NCBI GenBank assembly: GCA_964247055.1 | Contig: OZ176052.1 | Coordinates: 13,578,001-13,642,000 of the forward strand | Direction: 5' to 3' | DNA from: Paragordius varius | Taxonomy: Eukaryota > Nematomorpha | Length of the DNA: 64,000 bases | In this document: positions 1-9,823 of the stretch, one piece after another | Numbering within the stretch: the stretch's first letter is position 1 | Layout of the letters: the number at the start of each line of letters is the position of its first letter | Translations under genes and position numbers: made by a program | The notes under the pieces: generated by a model | Databases searched by the model: none | Told to the model about the DNA's origin: nothing | Seen by the model: only the letters and a program-made list of their open reading frames with translations

Positions 1-285
1 TTTGGGGTGATGATGGAACTACCATAGGGCTACCCAAAAAAAATTATGGCGACATCACCTGATCAAATTTGGATTTTAGGTAGCCATTTTTATTTTTAAA
101 ATCGTATAAAATAAATTTTTAAATATTTAAAAAATTCATAAAAATTACATTTATACTCCGATCTCGACAATATTTGGGGTGATGATGGAACTACCATAGG
201 GCTACCCAAAAAAAATTATGGTGACATCACCTGATCAAATTTGAATTTTAGGTAGCGCTTTTTATTTTTAAAATCGTATAAAATA

Positions 286-309
286 AATTTTTTAAATATT
301 TAAAAAATT
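286..309. repeat. Perfect 24-bp AT palindrome within the monomer (example copy)
   Basis: The half-site AATTTTTTAAAT is followed directly by its exact reverse complement, ATTTAAAAAATT, with its centre between 297 and 298. It lies at monomer positions 114-137 and is intact in most 173-bp copies. Copies with a five-T run (for example at 1, 3273, 9133, 13616 and many after 52.9 kb) or with the AATAATATTTTT variant (for example at 519 and 9651) lose perfect symmetry. In an AT-rich satellite some self-complementarity is expected by chance. Exact symmetry over 24 bp repeated in most units is nevertheless a clear structural feature that could extrude as a cruciform or bind a dimeric AT-hook-type protein; that use is inference. 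Confidence 0.9.
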
Positions 310-345
310 CATAAAAATTACATTTATACTCCGATCTCGAAAATA

Positions 346-518
346 TTTGGGGTGATGATGGAACTACCATAGGGCTACCCAAAAAAAATTATGGTGACAT
401 CACCTGATCAAATTTGGATTTTAGGTAGCCATTTTTATTTTTAAAATCGTATAAAATAAATTTTTTAAATATTTAAAAAATTCATAAAAATTACATTTAT
501 AGTCCGATCCCCAAAGTA
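346..518 (+). repeat. Representative monomer with landmark map
   Basis: This 173-bp copy serves as a coordinate ruler (monomer position = window position minus 345). Landmarks are: head TTTGGGG 1-7; GGTGATG 6-12; GGCTACC 28-34; an A8 tract 36-43; GGTGACATCACC 48-59 (5-bp arms around CA); TGATCA 60-65; CAAATTTG 64-71, a perfect 8-bp palindrome; GGTAGCC 79-85; T-rich tract 86-97; ATCGTAT about 101-107; AT palindrome 114-137; then an A/T spacer and the variable tail, here GTCCGATCCCCAAAGTA. GGTGATG is the reverse complement of CATCACC (53-59), and GGCTACC is the reverse complement of GGTAGCC. Sequence variation between copies is concentrated at positions 17-22, 28-36, 48-51, 81-84, 99-101, 112-140 and the last 20 bp. 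Confidence 0.95.
351..430. repeat. Two interleaved inverted repeats (example copy)
   Basis: GGTGATG (351-357) pairs with CATCACC (398-404), and GGCTACC (373-379) pairs with GGTAGCC (424-430). The order is A-B-A'-B', so the two stems cannot both form as simple nested hairpins; a transcript could fold into alternative stems or a pseudoknot. A local alternative, GGTGA-CA-TCACC (393-404), competes for the same A' arm. GGCTACGC and GTAACC/GCAGCC variants weaken the second pair, and GGCGAC or TAGTGAC variants weaken the local one. Functional meaning is unknown. Confidence 0.8.
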
Positions 519-525
519 TTTGGGG
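509..525. repeat. Junction hairpin CCCCAAA-GTA-TTTGGGG (example)
   Basis: The tail of the monomer at 346 (CCCCAAAGTA) and the head of the next monomer (TTTGGGG from 519) form a 7-bp inverted repeat with a 3-nt spacer across the monomer boundary. Copies with tail CCCCAAAATA give the same arms around ATA. By hand count roughly 120 of the 371 junctions have this form. The rest end in CTCGAAAATA, CTCGACAATA or CTCAAAAATA and cannot make it. Confidence 0.9.
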
Positions 526-1552
526 TGATGATGGAACTACCATAGGGCTACCCAAAAAAAATTATGGTGACATCACCTGATCAAATTTGGATTTTAGGTA
601 GCCATTTTTATTTTTAAAATCGTATAAAATAATATTTTTAAATATTAAAAAAATTCATAAAAATTACATTTATAGTCCGATCCCCAAAGTATTTGGGGTG
701 ATGATGGAACTACCATAGGGCTACCCAAAAAAATTATAGTGACATCACCTGATCAAATTTGGATTTTAGGTAGCCATTTTTATTTTTAAAATCGTATAAA
801 ATAAATTTTTTAAATATTTAAAAAATTCATAAAAATTACATTTATACTCCGATCTCGAAAATATTTGGGGTGATGATGGAACTACCATAGGGCTACCCAA
901 AAAAAATATGGTGACATCACCTGATCAAATTTGGATTTTAGGTAGCCATTTTTATTTTTAAAATCGTATATAATAAATTTTTTAAATATTAAAAAAATTC
1001 ATAAAAATTACATTTATAGTCCGATCCCCAAAGTATTTGGGGTGATGATGGAACTACCATAGGGCTACCCAAAAAAATTATGGTGACATCACCTGATCAA
1101 ATTTGGATTTTAGGTAGCCATTTTTATTTTTAAAATCGTATAAAATAAATTTTTTAAATATTTAAAAAATTCATAAAAATTACATTTATAGTCCGATCCC
1201 CAAAGTATTTGGGGTGATGATGGAACTACCATAGGGCTACCCAAAAAAAATTATGGTGACATCACCTGATCAAATTTGGATTTTAGGTAGCCATTTTTAT
1301 TTTTAAAATCGTATAAAATAATATTTTTAAATATTAAAAAAATTCATAAAAATTACATTTATAGTCCGATCCCCAAAGTATTTGGGGTGATGATGGAACT
1401 ACCATAGGGCTACCCAAAAAAAATATGGTGACATCACCTGATCAAATTTGGATTTTAGGTAGCCATTTTTATTTTTAAAATCGTATAAAATAAATTTTTT
1501 AAATATTTAAAAAATTCATAAAAATTACATTTATACTCCGATCCCCAAAGTA
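519..1552 (+). repeat. Six-monomer HOR inside unit A, copy 1 (1034 bp)
   Basis: Six monomers (519, 692, 864, 1036, 1208, 1381) carry, in order, the variants AATAATATTTTT; seven-A TAGTGAC; ATATGGTGAC with TATATAATAA; seven-A TGGTGAC; AATAATATTTTT; and ATATGGTGAC. They are followed immediately by a second copy in the same order. Confidence 0.92.
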
Positions 1553-2586
1553 TTTGGGGTGATGATGGAACTACCATAGGGCTACCCAAAAAAAATTATG
1601 GTGACATCACCTGATCAAATTTGGATTTTAGGTAGCCATTTTTATTTTTAAAATCGTATAAAATAATATTTTTAAATATTAAAAAAATTCATAAAAATTA
1701 CATTTATAGTCCGATCCCCAAAGTATTTGGGGTGATGATGGAACTACCATAGGGCTACCCAAAAAAATTATAGTGACATCACCTGATCAAATTTGGATTT
1801 TAGGTAGCCATTTTTATTTTTAAAATCGTATAAAATAAATTTTTTAAATATTTAAAAAATTCATAAAAATTACATTTATACTCCGATCTCGAAAATATTT
1901 GGGGTGATGATGGAACTACCATAGGGCTACCCAAAAAAAATATGGTGACATCACCTGATCAAATTTGGATTTTAGGTAGCCATTTTTATTTTTAAAATCG
2001 TATATAATAAATTTTTTAAATATTAAAAAAATTCATAAAAATTACATTTATAGTCCGATCCCCAAAGTATTTGGGGTGATGATGGAACTACCATAGGGCT
2101 ACCCAAAAAAATTATGGTGACATCACCTGATCAAATTTGGATTTTAGGTAGCCATTTTTATTTTTAAAATCGTATAAAATAAATTTTTTAAATATTTAAA
2201 AAATTCATAAAAATTACATTTATAGTCCGATCCCCAAAGTATTTGGGGTGATGATGGAACTACCATAGGGCTACCCAAAAAAAATTATGGTGACATCACC
2301 TGATCAAATTTGGATTTTAGGTAGCCATTTTTATTTTTAAAATCGTATAAAATAATATTTTTAAATATTAAAATAATTCATAAAAATTACATTTATAGTC
2401 CGATCCCCAAAGTATTTGGGGTGATGATGGAACTACCATAGGGCTACCCAAAAAAAATATGGTGACATCACCTGATCAAATTTGGATTTTAGGTAGCCAT
2501 TTTTATTTTTAAAATCGTATAAAATAAATTTTTTAAATATTTAAAAAATTCATAAAAATTACATTTATACTCCGATCTCGAAAATA
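1553..2586 (+). repeat. Six-monomer HOR inside unit A, copy 2 (1034 bp)
   Basis: This repeats 519-1552 monomer for monomer at an offset of exactly 1034 bp. Differences I noticed are AAAATAATTC in the fifth monomer (2242) and the tail of the sixth (2415), which ends CTCGAAAATA where copy 1 ends CCCCAAAGTA. The TATATAATAA variant at 864 recurs at 1898, which makes the duplication unambiguous. Confidence 0.92.
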
Positions 2587-3272
2587 TTTGGGGTGATGAT
2601 GGAACTACCATAGGGCTACCCAAAAAAAATATGGTGACATCACCTGATCAAATTTGGATTTTAGGTAGCCATTTTTATTTTTAAAATCGTATAAAATAAA
2701 TTTTTTAAATATTTAAAAAATTCATAAAAATTACATTTATACTCCGATCTCGAAAATATTTCGGGTGATGATGGAACTACCATAGGGCTACCCAAAAAAA
2801 ATTATGGTGACATCACCTGATCAAATTTGGATTTTAGGTAGCCATTTTTATTTTTAAAATCGTATAAAATAAATTTTTTAAATATTTAAAAAATTCAAAA
2901 AAATTACATTTATACTCCGATCTCGAGAATATTGGGGTGATGATGGAACTACCATAGAGCTACGCAAAAAAAATTATGGTGACATCACCTGATCAAATTT
3001 GGATTTGTGCCATTTTTATTTTTAAAATCGTATAAAATAAATTTTTTAAATATTTAAAAAATTCATAAAAATTATATTTATACTCCCATCTCGAAAATAT
3101 TTGGGGTGATGATGGAACTACCATAGGGCTACCCAAAAAAAATTATGGTGACATCACCTGATCAAATTTGGATTTTAGGTAGCCATTTTTATTTTTAATA
3201 TCGTATAAAATAAATTTTTTAAATATTTAAAAACTTCATAAAAATTACATTTATAGTCCGATCCCCAAAATA

Positions 3273-4821
3273 TTTGGGGTGATGATGGAACTACCATAGG
3301 GCTACCCAAAAAAAATTATGGCGACATCACCTGATCAAATTTGGATTTTAGGTAGCCATTTTTATTTTTAAAATCGTATAAAATAAATTTTTAAATATTT
3401 AAAAAATTCATAAAAATTACATTTATACTCCGATCTCGACAATATTTGGGGTGATGATGGAACTACCATAGGGCTACCCAAAAAAAATTATGGTGACATC
3501 ACCTGATCAAATTTGAATTTTAGGTAGCGCTTTTTATTTTTAAAATCGTATAAAATAAATTTTTTAAATATTTAAAAAATTCATAAAAATTACATTTATA
3601 CTCCGATCTCGAAAATATTTGGGGTGATGATGGAACTACCATAGGGCTACCCAAAAAAAATTATGGTGACATCACCTGATCAAATTTGGATTTTAGGTAG
3701 CCATTTTTATTTTTAAAATCGTATAAAATAAATTTTTTAAATATTTAAAAAATTCATAAAAATTACATTTATAGTCCGATCCCCAAAGTATTTGGGGTGA
3801 TGATGGAACTACCATAGGGCTACCCAAAAAAAATTATGGTGACATCACCTGATCAAATTTGGATTTTAGGTAGCCATTTTTATTTTTAAAATCGTATAAA
3901 ATAATATTTTTAAATATTAAAAAAATTCATAAAAATTACATTTATAGTCCGATCCCCAAAGTATTTGGGGTGATGATGGAACTACCATAGGGCTACCCAA
4001 AAAAATTATAGTGACATCACCTGATCAAATTTGGATTTTAGGTAGCCATTTTTATTTTTAAAATCGTATAAAATAAATTTTTTAAATATTTAAAAAATTC
4101 ATAAAAATTACATTTATACTCCGATCTCGAAAATATTTGGGGTGATGATGGAACTACCATAGGGCTACCCAAAAAAAATATGGTGACATCACCTGATCAA
4201 ATTTGGATTTTAGGTAGCCATTTTTATTTTTAAAATCGTATAAAATAAATTTTTTAAATATTTAAAAAATTCATAAAAATTACATTTATACTCCGATCTC
4301 GAAAATATTTCGGGTGATGATGGAACTACCATAGGGCTACCCAAAAAAAATTATGGTGACATCACCTGATCAAATTTGGATTTTAGGTAGCCATTTTTAT
4401 TTTTAAAATCGTATAAAATAAATTTTTTAAATATTTAAAAAATTCAAAAAAATTACATTTATACTCCGATCTCGAGAATATTGGGGTGATGATGGAACTA
4501 CCATAGAGCTACGCAAAAAAAATTATGGTGACATCACCTGATCAAATTTGGATTTGTGCCATTTTTATTTTTAAAATCGTATAAAATAAATTTTTTAAAT
4601 ATTTAAAAAATTCATAAAAATTATATTTATACTCCCATCTCGAAAATATTTGGGGTGATGATGGAACTACCATAGGGCTACCCAAAAAAAATTATGGTGA
4701 CATCACCTGATCAAATTTGGATTTTAGGTAGCCATTTTTATTTTTAATATCGTATAAAATAAATTTTTTAAATATTTAAAAACTTCATAAAAATTACATT
4801 TATAGTCCGATCCCCAAAATA
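3273..4821 (+). repeat. HOR unit A, copy 2, shortened to 9 monomers
   Basis: Monomers start at 3273, 3445, 3618, 3791, 3964, 4136, 4308, 4481 and 4649. The first five match those at 1-863 and the last four match those at 2587-3272. The ten monomers at 864-2586 of copy 1 are absent. The length difference between the two copies (3272 minus 1549, i.e. 1723 bp) equals 864-2586 exactly, so a single in-register event explains it. The monomers at 864 and 2587 share the ATATGGTGAC head, which gives the homology for the exchange. Confidence 0.92.
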
Positions 4822-5339
4822 TTTGGGGTGATGATGGAACTACCATAGGGCTACCCAAAAAAAATTATGGCGACATCACCTGATCAAATTTGGATTTTAG
4901 GTAGCCATTTTTATTTTTAAAATCGTATAAAATAAATTTTTAAATATTTAAAAAATTCATAAAAATTACATTTATACTCCGATCTCGACAATATTTGGGG
5001 TGATGATGGAACTACCATAGGGCTACCCAAAAAAAATTATGGTGACATCACCTGATCAAATTTGAATTTTAGGTAGCGCTTTTTATTTTTAAAATCGTAT
5101 AAAATAAATTTTTTAAATATTTAAAAAATTCATAAAAATTACATTTATACTCCGATCTCGAAAATATTTGGGGTGATGATGGAACTACCATAGGGCTACC
5201 CAAAAAAAATTATGGTGACATCACCTGATCAAATTTGGATTTTAGGTAGCCATTTTTATTTTTAAAATCGTATAAAATAAATTTTTTAAATATTAAAAAA
5301 ATTCATAAAAATTACATTTATAGTCCGATCCCCAAAGTA
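4822..5339 (+). repeat. HOR unit A, copy 3, first three monomers
   Basis: Monomers at 4822, 4994 and 5167 match 1, 173 and 346, including the GGCGAC/five-T monomer followed by the AGCGCT monomer. The third carries ATTAAAAAAATTC instead of ATTTAAAAAATTC. From 5340 the order no longer follows unit A. Confidence 0.88.
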
Positions 5340-6891
5340 TTTGGGGTGATGATGGAATTACCATAGGGCTACCCAAAAAAAATTATGGTGACATCACCTG
5401 ATCAAATTTGGATTTTAGGTAGCCATTTTTATTTTTAAAATCGTATAAAATAAATTTTTTAAATATTTAAAAAATTCATAAAAATTACATTTATAGTCCG
5501 ATCTCGACAATATTTGGGGTGATGATGGAACTACCATAGGGCTACCCAAAAAAATTATAGTGACATCACCTGATCAAATTTGGATTTTAGGTAGCCATTT
5601 TTATTTTTAAAATCGTATAAAATAAATTTTTTAAATATTTAAAAAATTCATAAAAATTACATTTATACTCCGATCTCGAAAATATTTAAGGTGATGATGC
5701 AACTACCATAGGGCTACCCAAAAAAATTATAGTGACATCACCTGATCAAATTTGGATTTTAGGTAGCCATTTTTATTTTTAAAATCGTATAAAATAAATT
5801 TTTTAAATATTTAAAAAATTCATAAAAATTACATTTATACTCCGATCTCGAAAATATTTGGGGTGATGATGGAACTACCATAGGGCTACCCAAAAAAATT
5901 ATGGTGACATCACCTGATCAAATTTGGGATTTTAGGTAGCCATTTTTATTTTTAAAATCGTATAAAATAAATTTTTTAAATATTTAAAAAATTCATAAAA
6001 ATTACATTTATACTCCGATCTCGAAAATATTTGGGGTGATGATGGAACTACCATAGGGCTACCCAAAAAAATTATAGTGACATCACCTGATCAAATTTGG
6101 ATTTTAGGTAGCCATTTTTATTTTTAAAATCGTATAAAATAAATTTTTTAAATATTTAAAAAATTCATAAAAATTACATTTATAGTCCGATCTCGACAAT
6201 ATTTGGGGTGATGATGGAACTACCATAGGGCTACCCAAAAAAATTATAGTGACATCACCTGATCAAATTTGGATTTTAGGTAGCCATTTTTATTTTTAAA
6301 ATCGTATAAAATAAATTTTTTAAATATTTAAAAAATTCATAAAAATTACATTTATAGTCCGATCCCCAAAATATTTGGGGTGATGATGGAACTACCATAG
6401 AGCTACGCAAAAAAAATTATGGCGACATCACCTGATCAAATTTGGATTTTAGGTAGCCATTTTTATTTTTAAAATCGTATAAAATAAATTTTTTAAATAT
6501 TTAAAAAATTCATAAAAATTACATTTATACTCCGATCTCGAAAATATTTGGGGTGATGATGGAACTACCATAGGGCTACCCAAAAAAATTATGGTGACAT
6601 CACCTGATCAAATTTGGGATTTTAGGTAGCCATTTTTATTTTTAAAATCGTATAAAATAAATTTTTTAAATATTTAAAAAATTCATAAAAATTACATTTA
6701 TACTCCGATCTCGAAAATATTTGGGGTGATGATGGAACTACCATAGGGCTACCCAAAAAAATTATAGTGACATCACCTGATCAAATTTGGATTTTAGGTA
6801 GCCATTTTTATTTTTAAAATCGTATAAAATAAATTTTTTAAATATTTAAAAAATTCATAAAAATTACATTTATAGTCCGATCCCCAAAATA
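5340..6891 (+). repeat. Mixed monomers with a local four-monomer repeat
   Basis: Monomers start at 5340, 5513, 5685, 5857, 6030, 6202, 6374, 6547 and 6720. Those at 5857 and 6547 share an extra G (TTTGGGATTTT) and are 690 bp apart; each is followed by a TAGTGAC monomer (6030, 6720), indicating a four-monomer duplication. The monomer at 5685 has an altered head (TTTAAGGTG, GATGCAACT). The one at 6374 introduces GAGCTACGC with GGCGAC. Confidence 0.82.
6364..6380. repeat. Junction hairpin CCCCAAA-ATA-TTTGGGG (example)
   Basis: This is the ATA-spacer form of the cross-boundary inverted repeat, between the monomers at 6202 and 6374. The arms are 7 bp and perfect. It is the commoner of the two spacer forms in the right two thirds of the window; the GTA form is concentrated in blocks derived from the left-end unit. 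Confidence 0.9.
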
Positions 6892-9823
6892 TTTGGGGTG
6901 ATGATGGAATTACCATAGGACTACCCAAAAAAAATTATGGTGACATCACATGATCAAATTTGGATTTTAGGTAGCCATTTTTATTTTTAATATCGTATAA
7001 AATAAATTTTTTAAATATTTAAAAAATTCATAAAAATTACATTTATACTCCGATCTCGACAATATTTGGGGTGATGATGGAACTACCATAGGGCTACCCA
7101 AAAAAAATTTTAGTGACATCACCTGATCAAATTTGGATTTTAGGTAGCCATTTTTATTTTTAAATATAAAATAAATTTTTTAAATATTTAAAAAATTCAT
7201 AAAAATTACATTTATAGTCCGATCCCCAAAATATTTGGGGTGATGATGGAACAACCATAGGGCTACGCAAAAAAAATTATGGCGACATCACCTGATCAAA
7301 TTTGGATTTTAGGTAGCCATTTTTATTTTTAAAATCGTATAAAATAAATTTTTTAAATATTTAAAAAATTAAAAAAAATTACATTTATACTCCGATCTCG
7401 AAAATATTTGGGGTGATGATGGAACTACCATAGGGCTACCCAAAAAAATTATGGCGACATCACCTGATCAAATTTGGATTTTAGGTAGCCATTTTTATTG
7501 TTAAAATCGTATAAAATAAATTTTTTAAATGTTTAAAAAATTCATAAAAATTACATTTATAGTCCGATCCCCAAAATATTTGGGGTGATGATGGAATTAC
7601 CATAGGGCTACCCAAAAAATTATGGTGACATCACCTGATCAAATTTGGATTTTAGGTAGCCATTTTTATTTTTAAAATCGTATAAAATAAATTTTTTAAA
7701 TGTTTAAAAAATTCATAAAAATTACATTTAAAGTCCGATCTCGAAAATATTTGGGGTGATGATGGAACAACCATAGGGCTACCCAAAAAAAATTATAGTG
7801 ACATCACCTGATCAAATTTGGATTTTAGGTAGCCATTTTTATTTTTAAAATCGTATAAAATAAATTTTTTAAATATTTAAAAAATTCATAAAAATTACAT
7901 TTATAGTCCGATCCCCAAAATATTTGGGGTGATGATGGAATTACCATAGGGCTACCCAAAAAAAATTATGGCGACATCACCTGATCAAATTTGGATTTTA
8001 GGTAGCCATTTTTATTTTTAAAATCGTATAAAATAAATTTTTTAAATATTTAAAAAATTCATAAAAATTACATTTATAGTCCGATCCCCAAAATATTTGG
8101 GGTGATGATGGAACAACCATAGGGCTACGCAAAAAAAATTATGGTGACATCACCTGATCAAATTTGGATTTTAGGTAGCCATTTTTATTTTTAATATCGT
8201 ATAAAATAAATTTTTTTAATATTTAAAAAATTCATAAAAATTACATTTATACTCCGATCTCGACAATATTTGGGGTGATGATGGAACTACCATAGGGCTA
8301 CCCAAAAAAAATTATAGTGACATCACCTGATCAAATTTGGATTTTAGGTAGCCATTTTTATTTTTAAAATCGTATAAAATAAATTTTTTAAATATTTAAA
8401 AAATTCATAAAAATACATTTATAGTCCGATCCCCAAAATATTTGGGGTGATGATGGAACTACCATAGGGCTACCCAAAAAAAATTATAGTGACATCACCT
8501 GATCAAATTTGGATTTTAGGTAGCCATTTTTATTTTTAAAATCGTATAAAATAAATTTTTTAAATATTTAAAAAATTCATAAAAATTACATTTATAGTCC
8601 GATCCCCAAAATATTTGGGGTGATGATGGAATTACCATAGGGCTACCCAAAAAAAATTATGGCGACATCACCTGATCAAATTTGGATTTTAGGTAGCCAT
8701 TTTTATTTTTAAAATCGTATAAAATAAATTTTTTAAATATTTAAAAAATTCATAAAAATTACATTTATAGTCCGATCCCCAAAATATTTGGGGTGATGAT
8801 GGAACAACCATAGGGCTACGCAAAAAAAAATATGGTGACATCACCTGATCAAATTTGGATTTTAGGTAGCCATTTTTATTTTTAATATCGTATAAAATAA
8901 ATTTTTTTAATATTTAAAAAATTCATAAAAATTACATTTATACTCCGATCTCGACAATATTTGGGGTGATGATGGAACTACCATAGGGCTACCCAAAAAA
9001 AATTATAGTGACATCACCTGATCAAATTTGGATTTTAGGTAGCCATTTTTATTTTTAAAATCGTATAAAATAAATTTTTTAAATATTTAAAAAATTCATA
9101 AAAATTACATTTATAGTCCGATCCCCAAAATATTTGGGGTGATGATGGAACTACCATAGGGCTACCCAAAAAAAATTATGGCGACATCACCTGATCAAAT
9201 TTGGATTTTAGGTAGCCATTTTTATTTTTAAAATCGTATAAAATAAATTTTTAAATATTTAAAAAATCCATAAAAATTACATTTATACTCCGATCTCGAC
9301 AATATTTGGGGTGATGATGGAACTACCATAGGGCTACCCAAAAAAAATTATGGTGACATCACCTGATCAAATTTGAATTTTAGGTAGCGCTTTTTATTTT
9401 TAAAATCGTATAAAATAAATTTTTTAAATATTTAAAAAATTCATAAAAATTACATTTATACTCCGATCTCGAAAATATTTGGGGTGATGATGGAACTACC
9501 ATAGGGCTACCCAAAAAAAATTATGGTGACATCACCTGATCAAATTTGGATTTTAGGTAGCCATTTTTATTTTTAAAATCGTATAAAATAAATTTTTTAA
9601 ATATTAAAAAAATTCATAAAAATTACATTTATAGTCCGATCCCCAAAGTATTTGGGGTGATGATGGAACTACCATAGGGCTACCCAAAAAAAATTATGGT
9701 GACATCACCTGATCAAATTTGGATTTTAGGTAGCCATTTTTATTTTTAAAATCGTATAAAATAATATTTTTAAATATTAAAAAAATTCATAAAAATTACA
9801 TTTATAGTCCGATCCCCAAAGTA
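6892..9823 (+). repeat. HOR unit B, copy 1 with unit A-like tail (17 monomers)
   Basis: Monomers start at 6892, 7065, 7234, 7407, 7579, 7750, 7923, 8096, 8269, 8441, 8614, 8787, 8960, 9133, 9305, 9478 and 9651. The first eight define unit B: CATCACATGATC; 169-bp TTTTAGTGAC with TAAATATAAAAT; GAACAACC/GGCGAC with TTAAAAAAAATTAC; AAATGTTT; 171-bp AAATGTTT; GAACAACC/TAGTGAC; GAATTACC/GGCGAC; GAACAACC/AATATCG. The GAATTACC, GAACAACC and GAACTACC monomers at 7923-8440 recur at 8614-9132. Monomers 9133-9823 copy the first four monomers of unit A. The stretch 7065-9823 is repeated at 11547-14306, an offset of 4482-4483 bp (26 monomers). Confidence 0.9.

Larger units (their letters stand above)
1..3272 (+). 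repeat. HOR unit A, copy 1 (19 monomers)
   Basis: Monomers start at 1, 173, 346, 519, 692, 864, 1036, 1208, 1381, 1553, 1726, 1898, 2070, 2242, 2415, 2587, 2759, 2932 and 3100. Diagnostic members are: 1 (GGCGAC plus five-T run, 172 bp), 173 (GAATTTTAGGTAGCGC), 2759 (head TTTCGGG, tail CTCGAGAATA), 2932 (168 bp, GAGCTACGC, GGATTTGTGCC, CTCCCATCTCG) and 3100 (AATATCG, AAACTTCAT). The same ordered set restarts at 3273 and again at 4822. The unit may begin left of the window. Confidence 0.92.

Noticed and set aside
381-388. Poly-A tail of a retroposed SINE or LINE
   Set aside because: The A7-A8 tract is internal to every monomer, at the same position, with no target-site duplication or element body.
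2748-2765. CENP-B box at the TCGAAAATATTTCGGG junction
   Set aside because: The spacing between the TCG and CGGG elements is wrong for the NTTCGNNNNANNCGGGN consensus and the leading TTCG is absent. No other copy comes closer.
6945-6952. Yeast CDEI-like octamer ATCACATG
   Set aside because: It matches RTCACRTG, but it arises from a single C-to-A variant shared by three related monomers (6892, 9824, 11374), without CDEII/CDEIII context. An 8-bp match is expected by chance.
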